Shown: in pieces, positions 25,351 through 34,388 of the stretch
Numbering within the stretch: the first letter of the stretch is position 1
Layout: every line of letters starts with the position of its first letter
Source of the DNA: Bifidobacterium saguini DSM 23967
Lineage (GTDB): Bacteria > Actinomycetota > Actinomycetes > Actinomycetales > Bifidobacteriaceae
NCBI RefSeq assembly: GCF_000741715.1
Contig: NZ_JGZN01000004.1
Location: forward strand, 1-64,000
Direction of reading: 5' to 3'
Length of the DNA stretch: 64,000 nt
Notes under the pieces: model-generated
The model's input: only the letters and a program-made list of their open reading frames with translations
Told to the model about the DNA's origin: nothing
Database searches by the model: none
Made by a program: the position numbers and the translations under genes

Positions 25351-26388
25351 TTATTGACGCTCAGGATCGATGGTCTTTTCGATTTCCTTGACGACTTCCG
25401 GCTCAGCCTTGGCCACCGGAATCTCCTCGACGCCGGCAATCTCCTCCAGCGACTTGGTAGGTACTTCAGCCGGAGAGCTCGGCACGGTGTCCAGACGGGA
25501 TTCCGCAGCCTCGACATACTTACGCGGCACCACATACACTGGGCCGACCGCGTGCTGCAAGAGTCCCTGGCTGGTGGAGCCCAGCAGCAGACCGGTGAAA
25601 CCACCGCGACCACGGGAGCCAACCACCACAACATCGTGATCGTAGCTGGCCTTGGTCAGTGCGCTGACAGCCGGACCGGAGACGATACGCTTGTTAATCT
25701 TCAGGTTCGGATGAGACTCCTGCAATGGCTTGATGCGGACTTCCAAATCATCCTCATACGACTTCAACACATCGTCCTCACCGTCAATGCCCTTCAGGTT
25801 CGGCACGGCGGAGAGCACATCAAGCTCGGCATCCCAGCACGTGGCGAAGTCAGCGGCAATCTCCAGAGCCTTCAGACCCCACTTGGATTCGTCGGAACCG
25901 ACTGCCACCTTGGTGATGGTGTTGTTCAAATGCATCAAGTTGCCATCGTCATCGGTGTACGGCACCACCACAATCGGGCAGTATGCGTATGCCGGCAGCG
26001 AGGAGGACGTGGTTCCCAGCAGGCGCTCGGCCAAACCACCTTTACCACGGTTGCCAATCACAATCAGGTTGTAGTTGCGAGACAATTCAACGAACACAGA
26101 CGCAGGGTCGCCGGTAACGATCAGCGTAGCGGCCTCAACACCCTGCTCATCAGCAATGGCCTTGGCCTTGGACAGAATCTCCTGAGCATCCGAGTGCGCG
26201 GCGTTATCATCCCCCATTGCCGTGTACGTAGCATCAAATGACACAGCGGCATAGCTGGGCAGGGAATACGCGCAGACAATCTGCAGCGTGAGTCCGGCAT
26301 GCTTCGCATAATTCGCGGCCCACCATGTTGCCTTATAGCTGGCATGTGACCCGTCAACGCCGACGAGAATGGCCTTGTCGTTAATCAT
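25351..26388 (-). CDS. Universal stress protein with tandem Usp domains
   Basis: A 345-residue protein with two UspA domains. Domain one begins AILVGVDGSHASYKATWWA and ends with the nucleotide motif GNRGKGGLAERLLGTTS; domain two begins VAVGSDESKWGLKALEIA and ends GSRGRGGFTGLLLGSTSQ. Both G-x2-G-x9-G(S/T) motifs are intact, so ATP binding is expected. A 45-residue acidic tail rich in E and V follows. The start has AAGGAGG upstream. Confidence 0.92.
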   Translation of the reverse strand: MINDKAILVGVDGSHASYKATWWAANYAKHAGLTLQIVCAYSLPSYAAVSFDATYTAMGDDNAAHSDAQEILSKAKAIADEQGVEAATLIVTGDPASVFVELSRNYNLIVIGNRGKGGLAERLLGTTSSSLPAYAYCPIVVVPYTDDDGNLMHLNNTITKVAVGSDESKWGLKALEIAADFATCWDAELDVLSAVPNLKGIDGEDDVLKSYEDDLEVRIKPLQESHPNLKINKRIVSGPAVSALTKASYDHDVVVVGSRGRGGFTGLLLGSTSQGLLQHAVGPVYVVPRKYVEAAESRLDTVPSSPAEVPTKSLEEIAGVEEIPVAKAEPEVVKEIEKTIDPERQ

Positions 26389-26527
26389 GACGACCTCCTT
26401 GAAGTTATCGCGGCATCAGCACCGCGTATCTCCAACAATACCGCGCGACACTCGGATGAGCCGGTAACGAAAATGCGGAAATGCTCCACAAAACAGTGAG
26501 CTCGCACACAACCATGCGCATAACGCA

Positions 26528-26568
26528 AAGGGCTCTGCAGACATGTGAATCATGTCTACAGAGCCCTT
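26528..26568. terminator. Terminator of NlpC/P60 gene
   Basis: Eighteen-base arms (26528-26545, 26551-26568) pair with one mismatch, just past the secreted peptidase gene, which reads leftward. Confidence 0.7.
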
Positions 26569-26597
26569 AATACAAGCGTTACAGCTTAAAAAAAAGC

Positions 26598-27335
26598 TTA
26601 CGGAATGCGCACCACAGTGGTGAGCTTGTTCGGCAGCGTGCCGGCCAATGCCACAACACCGCCAGTCCAGCCACCGTGAATGGCCTTGCCGCCGCCAACG
26701 TACAGCGCCACATGATCATAGTGCACGCCGCCATTGGTGCCATTGGTGTACTTGTAAATCAAAATGTCGCCCGGCTCCAACGTGCCATCGGTGACCACAT
26801 AACCGCCAGGTACGTTCACGTATTCTTCAGGCCATCCGTGGAAATTAATGCCTCGTGCGGCCAGTGCCTTGGTAACCAGTGCCGTGCAGTCCATCGAGCT
26901 GCCAATCAGTGAATAAGCGCGGTCAATGGAAGCCGCAGCACCAGCGGTGGCTGCACTTCCGGAATCGGAGTAGCTCAACGTGGAGCGAGAATCACTGCGG
27001 CTTGCCGCCTGGGACTGGGATTGAGTCTGCTCAGCAGCCTTCTTGGCGGCTTCTTCCTGAGCTTTCTTCTGAGCCTCGGCGTCCTTTTCCGCCTGAGACT
27101 GGGTTTGGGGAACGTTCAGGCTTTCCACATCTCCCCAGCTAGCATCGCTGTCCACCTCGGTAGAGGTAGCTTCAGCGGTGAAATCCTTGCGCACCTGCGT
27201 ATATGCGGGGAAGGATTTCGTGGAGGTGACGGTTTCCTGAGCCGGAGCCGCGGATGCGGCCGGGACAAAGGCAAACAAGCATGCGGCTGCGGCGCACACT
27301 GCCACCACAGAAGAAATCACAGAATTGGTCTTCAT
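26598..27335 (-). CDS. Secreted NlpC/P60 cell-wall peptidase
   Basis: A 245-residue protein. Signal peptide about 1-32 (ends ASAAPAQ). A low-complexity K/A/E/Q coiled region and a Ser-rich linker follow, then a C-terminal NlpC/P60 domain with the catalytic Cys in SMDCTALVTKALAARG and His in DHVALYVGGGKAIHGG. It should cut peptidoglycan stem peptides outside the cell. The start at 27335 (MKTNSVISS) is chosen because it begins the signal peptide; the frame is open further up. A second secreted peptidase gene lies just upstream on the same strand. Confidence 0.88.
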   Translation of the reverse strand: MKTNSVISSVVAVCAAAACLFAFVPAASAAPAQETVTSTKSFPAYTQVRKDFTAEATSTEVDSDASWGDVESLNVPQTQSQAEKDAEAQKKAQEEAAKKAAEQTQSQSQAASRSDSRSTLSYSDSGSAATAGAAASIDRAYSLIGSSMDCTALVTKALAARGINFHGWPEEYVNVPGGYVVTDGTLEPGDILIYKYTNGTNGGVHYDHVALYVGGGKAIHGGWTGGVVALAGTLPNKLTTVVRIP

Positions 27336-27500
27336 AAAACCCTTACTGTACACTGCACCAATCAACAAAGCTTGCTCATAGCGGAATACCAGGCTATGAG
27401 ATAGCAGACATCCTTCGGCGTGTCGCGAGGAATATGGTATCAATCTGCGGTATGAGCAGTATGAATACCGGCAGTGCAAGTATGCCGGCAATACATACCG

Positions 27501-28454
27501 TCAGTAATGAATGTACTGGAACGTGCTGGCTTGTTCGGCGGTAAACGTGCGGGTGGAAATCACACCCAAGCCCTTGTAGTTGGATTCGGAAATCTCGATG
27601 GAACCATCGGAATTCACCTTTTCCACCACACCGACGTGTCCGTAATAGGAGTCGGCGTTCTCCTGACCGGGAGCAAAGACCACTACGTCGCCAGTATGGC
27701 GAGCGGTATTGTCGACCCAGTATCCACGAGAGCTGGCGGAATTTGCCCAGGAACGAGCGTCTCCGAAGCTGCCGCCAATCGGCAGGCCCAACTCGGTGCG
27801 GCGCTGGTAGGCATACCAAGTGCACTGACCCCACGGATACGTGTTCTGATTCTTGCCGGCATCATGGTTTGGATTGAATCCAGCTGGAATCGAGCCTTGA
27901 TCCTGATCCATCAGCGCAGCCACCACAGAGTTGCGAGCGGTATTGCGATTCATCAGGTTGGTATCCAACGTTCCTTCGGAATTGCTCAATCCCCAGCTGC
28001 TGGAGGAATCCGTTGACGTGGACTGCGTACCGGACGAGCTCAAATCAGAACGCGCCTCGGAACGGGAAGCCGAGCTTACATCGCTCACACGCTTAATCTG
28101 CGTGGTCGTAGTGGCGTTATCGGCGAGCGTCAGGTCTTCTTCCGGGCTAGCAAAAGCGATAGCGCCAGCTGCGGTACCAACCAGAGCGGCCAACGATGCG
28201 GAAGCCAGAATATGGCTGCGGCGTTCGGCGGCACGGGCGGCCTGACGAATAGAACGACGGGTCTGCGGAGCAATCTCGTTGATCTTGGCGGCCACTGCGG
28301 GATCCAAGCCCAGCACAGCGGCATCGTCGCCTGCAGATTGCACAGCGCGAACAGAGCGAATGGAATGCGTCCCCTTACCAGAGGAGAACAGTGCCTTCGC
28401 TAAGCTAAACTTCTGGCTCGAAACCTTGGCCGCTTTATGCGAAGCATGCTTCAT
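27501..28454 (-). CDS. CHAP-domain amidase/endopeptidase, membrane-anchored
   Basis: A 317-residue protein. A basic cytoplasmic N-terminus of about 95 residues precedes one hydrophobic segment (ILASASLAALVGTAAGAIAFA), so it is probably a signal-anchor protein. A Ser-rich linker leads to a C-terminal CHAP domain with Cys in YPWGQCTWYAYQRR and His in YYGHVGVVEKV. CHAP enzymes hydrolyse peptidoglycan. AAGGAG precedes the ATG at 28454. It may act with the NlpC/P60 protein encoded 166 bp downstream in daughter-cell separation. Confidence 0.87.
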   Translation of the reverse strand: MKHASHKAAKVSSQKFSLAKALFSSGKGTHSIRSVRAVQSAGDDAAVLGLDPAVAAKINEIAPQTRRSIRQAARAAERRSHILASASLAALVGTAAGAIAFASPEEDLTLADNATTTTQIKRVSDVSSASRSEARSDLSSSGTQSTSTDSSSSWGLSNSEGTLDTNLMNRNTARNSVVAALMDQDQGSIPAGFNPNHDAGKNQNTYPWGQCTWYAYQRRTELGLPIGGSFGDARSWANSASSRGYWVDNTARHTGDVVVFAPGQENADSYYGHVGVVEKVNSDGSIEISESNYKGLGVISTRTFTAEQASTFQYIHY

Positions 28455-28579
28455 ACCTAATAAACTCCTTGGTTTGGTTGACAACAGTACATCATGATCA
28501 GGTACTGCTGTACCGACACTGCCCACTACTCTACAACGAACATGTGTCATTTGATAACCGAATAGCATCCACAAGGGCG

Positions 28580-28597
28580 TGTCGAACCGGTTCGACA
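28580..28597. promoter_or_regulatory. Perfect 18-bp palindrome in divergent promoter region
   Basis: TGTCGAACCGGTTCGACA lies between the CHAP gene (start 28454) and serC (start 28679). The spacing GAAC-N2-GTTC differs from the GAAC-N4-GTTC of actinobacterial LexA sites, so the binding protein is unknown. Confidence 0.45.
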
Positions 28598-28678
28598 TCA
28601 TTTATGTTGACACTGTATCAATCCGGCAACCGAGCAAATCTTGGCATTATTCCGTTGCAATGATTACCCTTATCTGAC

Positions 28679-29821
28679 GTGACTACGACAGTAAAGATTC
28701 CCGATTCAATAAAGCCTGAGGATGGCCGCTTCGGCTCCGGCCCCAGCAAAGTGCGCTCAGAGCAAATAGCAGCTCTTGACGCCGGTGCCACCACATTGCT
28801 GGGCACCTCTCACCGTCAGCTCCCGGTAAAGCAACTCGTCGGCTCCATTCGCGAAGGATTGCATGCCTTCTTCAAGTTGCCAGACGGTTATGAAGTGGCA
28901 CTGGGCAACGGCGGCGCCAGCGCATTCTGGGAAATCGCCTGCGCGTCTCTGATTACACGCCGCGCCGCATTCGGCGCCTACGGCTCGTTCAGCGCCAAAT
29001 TCGCAGCCTCCGCAGCTAACGCCCCGTTCCTTGAAGAGCCGGCGATTTTCTCTTCGGAACCAGGCACGTATCGGCTTCCGGAATTCACCGAAGGTGTGGA
29101 CACCTACTGCTGGGCCCATAATGAAACTTCCACCGGAGTGGCAGCTCCGATTCGCCGCGTTCCCGGCAGTCAGGAAGCCGGTGCCTTGACCGTTATCGAC
29201 GGCACCAGTGCGGCAGGAGCCCTGCCTATTGATATCAGTCAAACCGACGTGTATTACTTCTCCCCGCAGAAGGCGTTCGGTTCAGATGGCGGGCTTTGGA
29301 TCGCAGTGCTCTCCCCCGCTGCCATCGAACGCGCAGCCGGCGTGGAATCCAGCGCTCATCTGGACGGCGCACGCCGTTGGGTTCCGCCATTCCTTTCGCT
29401 GACCAAAGCACTGGAGAACTCCCGCAAGGATCAGACGTTGAACACGCCTTCCGTGGCGAACCTCATCATGATGGAAAATCAGGTTCGCTGGCTGAATGAT
29501 AACGGCGGCTTAGATTGGGCCACTGCACGTTGCGCCAAGTCCGCGTCCCTGCTGTATTCATGGGCGGAACATTCCGATTACGCGCAACCGTTCGTCTCCG
29601 ACTACGATGCACGCTCCAACGCGGTAGTCACCATTGATTTGGATGAGCGCGTACAAGCCAATCAGGTACTGGCTTTGCTGCGCGAAAACGGCATTGTGGA
29701 TTGTGCCGGATACCGCAAGCTTGGCCGTAACCAGTTGCGTATCGGCGTATTCCCCTCAGTGGAACCTGCGGATGTGGTGAACCTGACCAAGTGCATCGAC
29801 TACGTGGTCGAGCATCTGTAA
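28679..29821 (+). CDS. serC: Phosphoserine aminotransferase
   Basis: A 380-residue PLP enzyme that converts 3-phosphohydroxypyruvate and glutamate to phosphoserine. It shows GRFGSGPSKVRSEQI and GTSHRQLPVKQL near the N-terminus, CWAHNETSTG, VIDGTSAAG, and the PLP lysine in YYFSPQKAFGSDGG, in the actinobacterial variant of the family. The start is GTG at 28679 (MTTTVKIPDS); no strong ribosome site is visible. It diverges from the CHAP gene. Confidence 0.93.
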   Translation: MTTTVKIPDSIKPEDGRFGSGPSKVRSEQIAALDAGATTLLGTSHRQLPVKQLVGSIREGLHAFFKLPDGYEVALGNGGASAFWEIACASLITRRAAFGAYGSFSAKFAASAANAPFLEEPAIFSSEPGTYRLPEFTEGVDTYCWAHNETSTGVAAPIRRVPGSQEAGALTVIDGTSAAGALPIDISQTDVYYFSPQKAFGSDGGLWIAVLSPAAIERAAGVESSAHLDGARRWVPPFLSLTKALENSRKDQTLNTPSVANLIMMENQVRWLNDNGGLDWATARCAKSASLLYSWAEHSDYAQPFVSDYDARSNAVVTIDLDERVQANQVLALLRENGIVDCAGYRKLGRNQLRIGVFPSVEPADVVNLTKCIDYVVEHL

Positions 29822-29850
29822 AACCAAGAACTACTAGATAGTAAGGAAAC

Positions 29851-29887
29851 GTAGTAAAGAGGAACGTTTGACGTTCCTCTTTACTAC
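29851..29887. terminator. Perfect 17-bp-arm terminator after serC
   Basis: Arms 29851-29867 and 29871-29887 pair perfectly with a 3-nt loop, starting 30 bp past the serC stop and ending 12 bp before the next gene. Confidence 0.7.
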
Positions 29888-29898
29888 AGTCTGTGACT

Positions 29899-30153
29899 AT
29901 GAAGTTTGCGCCTATTATCGACCCAGCCGTTCGCAAGCCCGCCCCAAAGCCGGTGCGGGTTGATTTGCGTAAGGTTTTCGGCATCGGAACCGGACTATGG
30001 GCCGTGGCGTTGATTATCGCTCTGATTCTCGTGGCTATTGGGCGCGGCACGGAATCACTGGTTATCATATGCGCGTCCGGTGTCATCATCGGGCTTCTGC
30101 TGCTGATTTGGGAGTTCTTCGACCGCTGGGACTACCGGCGCCTGGGCCTGTAA
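29899..30153 (+). CDS. DUF2530 small membrane protein
   Basis: An 84-residue protein with a polar N-terminus and two hydrophobic helices (GIGTGLWAVALIIALILVA and SLVIICASGVIIGLLLLIW), ending FFDRWDYRRLGL. The layout matches the actinobacterial DUF2530 family, function unknown. A GTG two codons upstream (29893) is an alternative start. It converges on the sensor-kinase gene. Confidence 0.7.
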   Translation: MKFAPIIDPAVRKPAPKPVRVDLRKVFGIGTGLWAVALIIALILVAIGRGTESLVIICASGVIIGLLLLIWEFFDRWDYRRLGL

Positions 30154-30168
30154 AGCCAAACTCCAAAC

Positions 30169-31371
30169 TTACTGAGCAAGTGGCAGGCTCAAGCTGAACG
30201 TGCTGCCTTGCCCCTCGGAGCTCCACACGGACACATCACCATGATGGGTGAGTGCCACATGCTTGACAATGGCCAAGCCAAGCCCCACACCTTCTGCAGT
30301 GCGTTCGGTTTGTGAAGCGCCTCGATAGAATCGCTCGAAAATACGAGATTGATCGCGCTTGGCGATTCCGGCACCCTGATCGATCACACGAATCACTGCG
30401 CGGTCGCCATCCTTAGACCGCGATGCCGAGACACTCACCACACCATGTTCCTTGGAATATCCGATGGCATTTTCCACCAGCTTGGTCACGGCACTATCGA
30501 TTTGGTCGGCAAGTCCATTAATCACCAAGGCGTCATCGCCTTTGAGCATCAGCTGCACGCCAGCTTGTTCGGCTTCCGGCTGCAGATGCTTTATAGTGGC
30601 TCGCAGTTGTTCCATTACATTAAGACGATTCGCGGAAGACGGGGTAATGGGTTCCTGTGCACGAATCAATAGCAGCAAGTCAGCAACCATATGATTCAGC
30701 TTGTTGCAGCTGGACCGCACTTGGCGCGCATCCGCGGCAATACGGGTCTGATCAAGGTCACCGTGTTCCAACGAATCCGCCAGCTGAGAAAGCGCCTGCG
30801 TGGGCTTCAACAACTGCTCGGACACGTTAGTGATGAACGAATCACGCACCTGACCGAATCGGACGATTTCGCTGACATCAGCAATCAGCACAATAACGAA
30901 TTTCTCACTGATGCGGGCCACCGTGACTTTCAGCCAATTCGGGCGGGTCACGGATTGCGCGGTGACGTGTTCGTTGCCGCCACGCTCGCCGGCATAGCGC
31001 TCCGGCGTGCTGGTGGTCAGGTCGAACTGGCGTTTGCCACCGGATTTTCTTGCCTCATGCACGGCATCCAGCACCGTGGAATCAACAATGGCATCCTCTT
31101 CGACTACGCCCAGATGGTAGGCGGCCGGGCTGCAACGGACCACACCATCATGGTCATCCACCACAATAGAGGTTCCCGGCATCATGGAAAGCAAAACGGC
31201 GGTATCGTCAGATAGATCATCAGTATCATCGGCATCATCATGACCGAAGTTCAACGTTATCCGTTGTGTGGCAACCCCAAGAACCACAAGAGCAATCACA
31301 ACCAGCAGCGCAACGGATAGGACAATAAGCACGATCACGGCAGCAAGCGGCATTTGTGTCATAGCTAACAT
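30169..31371 (-). CDS. SenX3/PhoR-like sensor kinase lacking phospho-acceptor His
   Basis: A 400-residue protein. An N-terminal membrane helix (9-31), a PAS-like sensor segment (about 55-165), a DHp helix and a HATPase domain with LVENAIGYSKEHG, RVIDQGAGIA, FERFYRG and GVGLGLAIVKH follow. The H-box reads TNVSEQLLKP where relatives have NVSHELRTP, so Glu185 replaces the phospho-accepting His. The ATP-binding motifs are intact. No response regulator is adjacent; phoU lies divergently upstream, as in senX3-type phosphate loci. It may be a pseudo-kinase, a phosphatase or an ATP-dependent scaffold. ATG at 31371 is used; 31362 is also possible. Confidence 0.85.
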   Translation of the reverse strand: MLAMTQMPLAAVIVLIVLSVALLVVIALVVLGVATQRITLNFGHDDADDTDDLSDDTAVLLSMMPGTSIVVDDHDGVVRCSPAAYHLGVVEEDAIVDSTVLDAVHEARKSGGKRQFDLTTSTPERYAGERGGNEHVTAQSVTRPNWLKVTVARISEKFVIVLIADVSEIVRFGQVRDSFITNVSEQLLKPTQALSQLADSLEHGDLDQTRIAADARQVRSSCNKLNHMVADLLLLIRAQEPITPSSANRLNVMEQLRATIKHLQPEAEQAGVQLMLKGDDALVINGLADQIDSAVTKLVENAIGYSKEHGVVSVSASRSKDGDRAVIRVIDQGAGIAKRDQSRIFERFYRGASQTERTAEGVGLGLAIVKHVALTHHGDVSVWSSEGQGSTFSLSLPLAQ

Positions 31372-31558
31372 TGTTCCACACTCGGCGCGTCGAACACTAC
31401 TTATTACTTCGGCGCGCCGATAATATGAATTGCAAGTGAACAACCCAATGAACAATAAAACAACTTGAGGTTGCGTTTGCCTACGTTGAAGTAGCACTAA
31501 GCGGTATAAATAATAAACTGGTACAGGTTGCAACAAGCAAGCATGAAAGGCTAGAGAA

Positions 31559-32233
31559 ATGCGCGTTATTTTCAACGAGGAGCTGAAGCAAGTCGCTGAT
31601 GACCTCGACCATATGGCGCAAGATGTACGCAAGGCGATCAACGGCGCTGGTGAAGCACTGCTGAAGCAGGATGTCGAAGCCGCGCAGACCGTGATCGATG
31701 GCGACATCGAGATTGACGCCCTTGAATCCTCCGTTATTGACCAGTGCGTCAAGCTGCTGGCCAAGCAGAACCCGGTGGCCACCGATTTGCGCGTGGTGGT
31801 TTCCACTCTGCGTCTGGCCTCCACCTTCGAGCGTATGGGCGATCTTGCTCGCCATGTGGCCGAAGCCGCTCGCCGCACTTACCCCGCTTCCCCGCTGCCT
31901 GAGTCCGCTCAGCCGGTGTTCGCCGAGATGATTGACTTCCTCAACCACACTGCCGACGAACTAGTCAACCTGCTGAACAACCGTGATGAGAAGCATGCGG
32001 AAAGCATCATCCTGAACGATGACAAGCTCGACGACCTGCATCACAAGACCTTCGAGCTGGCCCTGTCCGATGATGTGACCCGTCAGCAAACGGTGGACAT
32101 CGTGCTGCTGGGCCGCTTCCTGGAGCGTCTTGGCGATCATGCGGTTTCCGCTGCACGCCGTGTGGCCTACATTGTCTCCGGCTTCGATCCGTCCAAGAAG
32201 CCTACGCGTGATGAAGGCATTGACATCGCCTGA
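31559..32233 (+). CDS. phoU: Phosphate transport regulator PhoU
   Basis: A 224-residue all-helical protein with the PhoU duplication: MRVIFNEELKQVADDLDHMAQ at the start, then metal-binding-type motifs FERMGDLARHVAE and LERLGDHAVSAARR, one per repeat. PhoU links the Pst phosphate importer to the PhoR sensor and represses the Pho response. The divergent sensor-kinase gene fits this role; pst genes are not in the window. Confidence 0.93.
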   Translation: MRVIFNEELKQVADDLDHMAQDVRKAINGAGEALLKQDVEAAQTVIDGDIEIDALESSVIDQCVKLLAKQNPVATDLRVVVSTLRLASTFERMGDLARHVAEAARRTYPASPLPESAQPVFAEMIDFLNHTADELVNLLNNRDEKHAESIILNDDKLDDLHHKTFELALSDDVTRQQTVDIVLLGRFLERLGDHAVSAARRVAYIVSGFDPSKKPTRDEGIDIA

Positions 32234-32265
32234 TAATTCAATTCCTATCCCCTAGGGGATGCCCG

Positions 32266-32305
32266 AAACGGCGATCCGGTTACGACTGGACGCCGTTTTC
32301 TTTTT
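32266..32305 (+). terminator. Terminator of phoU
   Basis: AAACGGCG (32266-32273) pairs with CGCCGTTT (32291-32298) and is followed by TTTTCTTTTT. Confidence 0.75.
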
Positions 32306-32329
32306 GCCGGCACACCATGCCATACAAAA

Positions 32330-32361
32330 AAGGGACTGCACATGAACTTGTGCAGTCCCTT
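32330..32361 (-). terminator. Terminator of phosphoglycerate mutase gene
   Basis: AAGGGACTGCAC and GTGCAGTCCCTT (12-bp arms, 8-nt loop) are followed on the minus strand by a run of six T. Confidence 0.8.
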
Positions 32362-32388
32362 GATGTCTTAAAGCGCTAGCGCTTCAGA

Positions 32389-33129
32389 TCACTTCTGGCC
32401 CTGAGCGGCGACGGCAGCGGCACCGGCAGCGGCAGCTTCCGGATCCAGGTACTCGCCACGCGGCTTGATCGGCTTGAAGTTCTCGTCCAGCTCGTACAGC
32501 AGCGGGATAGCAGTCGGGATGTTGACCTTGGCGATCTCTTCCTCAGACAGGTTATCCAGCATCTTGACGATGGCGCGCAGGGAGTTGCCGTGAGCGGCGA
32601 TCAGAACGGTCTTGCCAGCCTTCAGCTCCGGCTCGATAGCGGACTTGAAGTACGGCTCAACGCGCTTGACCACATCGGCCAGGCACTCAGCTTCCGGAAC
32701 CGGGTCGCCGGTGTAACGCGGGTCGTGGTTCTGGGCGTACTGATCGTTCGGATCGATCTCGGGCGGCGGGGTGGCGTAGGAACGACGCCACAGCATGAAC
32801 TTCTCGTCACCGTACTCTTCACGGATCTCGGTCTTGTTCTTGCCCTGCAGAGCGCCGTAGTGACGCTCGTTGAGACGCCAGTTACGCTCAACCGGAATCC
32901 ACAGACGATCTGCGGCATCCAGTGCGATGTTGGCGGTGTTGATGGCGCGACGCAGCAGGGAGGTGAACACGATGTCCGGAAGGACGTTCTTCTCCTTGAG
33001 CAGCTCGCCGCCACGCTTGGCTTCGGCTTCACCCTGTTCGGTCAGCGGTACGTCGACCCAACCGGTGAACTGGTTGGTTTTATTCCATGCGCTCTGTCCA
33101 TGACGGAGCAGTACTAGTTTGTAAGACAT
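32389..33129 (-). CDS. gpmA: 2,3-bisphosphoglycerate-dependent phosphoglycerate mutase
   Basis: A 246-residue glycolytic enzyme that interconverts 3- and 2-phosphoglycerate. The phospho-His loop [10 protein letters not shown] (H10) is at the N-terminus, with [26 protein letters not shown] and the second His in [14 protein letters not shown]. An Ala/Gly-rich tail ends the protein. It is a single-gene transcript with its own terminator. Confidence 0.95.
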   Translation of the reverse strand: MSYKLVLLRHGQSAWNKTNQFTGWVDVPLTEQGEAEAKRGGELLKEKNVLPDIVFTSLLRRAINTANIALDAADRLWIPVERNWRLNERHYGALQGKNKTEIREEYGDEKFMLWRRSYATPPPEIDPNDQYAQNHDPRYTGDPVPEAECLADVVKRVEPYFKSAIEPELKAGKTVLIAAHGNSLRAIVKMLDNLSEEEIAKVNIPTAIPLLYELDENFKPIKPRGEYLDPEAAAAGAAAVAAQGQK

Positions 33130-33196
33130 ACGGCCAGTCTACCGCCCAAAGTCGCCAAATGCGAACATTCATCTTATGTTTCGCGTATCGAAAAGG

Positions 33197-33330
33197 TAAC
33201 GTTATGCGCTGATTAGGGAATTGTCGCCGTTTCTCTCGGCTCCCCTTGTCAGGGGAGCTGTCAGCGAAGCTGACTGAGGGGTAGTCAAAACCCGATTGAC
33301 GGCATCAATTCCATAACGTTATGCGATGAT
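33197..33330. repeat. REP-like element flanked by 17-bp direct repeats
   Basis: TAACGTTATGCGCTGAT (33197-33213) and TAACGTTATGCGATGAT (33314-33330, the last codons of the menA-like gene) differ at one base. Between them sits a hairpin-rich element (33239-33283) beginning GGCTCCCCTTGTCAGGGGAG and holding CAGCGAAGCTG. Related elements occur at 60127-60154 and 62481-62529. It looks like a mobile repeat with a duplicated target. Confidence 0.55.
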
Positions 33331-34308
33331 CGCGGAGATGGCTGCCACTATTGCAAACAGCAGGGTCTGGAATCCCGCGTCGCTTAGCGCAGTGCGGAAC
33401 TGACGTTTCGGCACGCTGGAGACCATGCGAATCGGCACTGCGATACCGGAAAGCAGCAATATACCGCCCCACGGCATCCACAGATACATGCACAGGAATA
33501 AGCCCAGCGCCCAGGCGAGAATGCAGCAGACCATGAGCATGGTAGTGGCATGATCCCGCCCCATGCGCACGGCCAACGTACGCTTACCATGCTTGAAATC
33601 GGATTCGATATCACGCAGATTATTGACCATCAGCAGCATTGCAGCATTGAGTCCGCAACAGATGGCCGCGGCCACTGCAAGAGTATCGATGGTACTGCTC
33701 AGCGCATATTCGGTACCGAGTACTGCGGCAAGTCCAAAGAACAGGAACACCGCAAGTTCACCGAGCCCTGCATAACCATACGGATGTTTGCCACCGGTGT
33801 AGAACCAACCTGCAATAAGGCTTGCGGCCCCTACGGCCAGCAGCCACCATGCCTGCGAAATGATAACCGCAGCCAGGCCGCAGACAGCGGCGAGCGCTGC
33901 GGCAGCACCGGCTGCGATAAGCACATGCTTCGGCGGTACTCCGGATGCGACCAAACGCTGTGGTTTCGAGGCTCGGCCGTTCGCCTGAGCGTTTGATTCG
34001 GATTCCGCCGAATCCCGCCCCTCATCAGTGCCGCGTACGCCATCGGAATAATCGTTGGCGAAGTTGACTGCGATTTGCAGGAATAGCGCCACGAGCATGC
34101 ACAGTATGGCCACCGGCCAGAAATGAGCCTGCAAAGGCTCGGCTATGGCTCGATTGGCAACGCATTCCTGCGGTACTGGAGAGATATCGACACAGGTGCC
34201 GAGCTGATCAATGTGTCGAAATGCTAATGCCGTTCCCACCAGCACTGGTGCAATAGAAGCGGGCAATGTCTTGGGGCGCAAACCACTGAGCCATAAACGT
34301 AAATCCAT
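33319..34308 (-). CDS. menA: MenA-like UbiA prenyltransferase
   Basis: A 329-residue membrane protein with eight or nine helices. It starts with LRPKTLPASIAPVLVGTALA and has the polyprenyl-diphosphate/Mg motif NFANDYSDGVRGTDEGRD and the second motif DIESDFKHGKRTLAVRMG, as in 1,4-dihydroxynaphthoate polyprenyltransferase. Bifidobacteria are not known to respire with menaquinone and no other men gene is in the window, so the physiological prenyl acceptor is uncertain. The XRE gene ends 81 bp upstream on the same strand. Confidence 0.85.
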   Translation of the reverse strand: MDLRLWLSGLRPKTLPASIAPVLVGTALAFRHIDQLGTCVDISPVPQECVANRAIAEPLQAHFWPVAILCMLVALFLQIAVNFANDYSDGVRGTDEGRDSAESESNAQANGRASKPQRLVASGVPPKHVLIAAGAAAALAAVCGLAAVIISQAWWLLAVGAASLIAGWFYTGGKHPYGYAGLGELAVFLFFGLAAVLGTEYALSSTIDTLAVAAAICCGLNAAMLLMVNNLRDIESDFKHGKRTLAVRMGRDHATTMLMVCCILAWALGLFLCMYLWMPWGGILLLSGIAVPIRMVSSVPKRQFRTALSDAGFQTLLFAIVAAISAIIA

Positions 34309-34388
34309 GCTTCTCAGCGTAGACCATAGGCAATCGCTACGTACTGAAACGGAGGTGATTTTTCGCAGTAAGGCAATGACGCCAATAA

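Noticed and set aside
28580..28597. Palindrome considered as a LexA (SOS) box
   Set aside because: The GAAC/GTTC half-sites are separated by 2 instead of 4 bases, and the flanking genes are not SOS genes.
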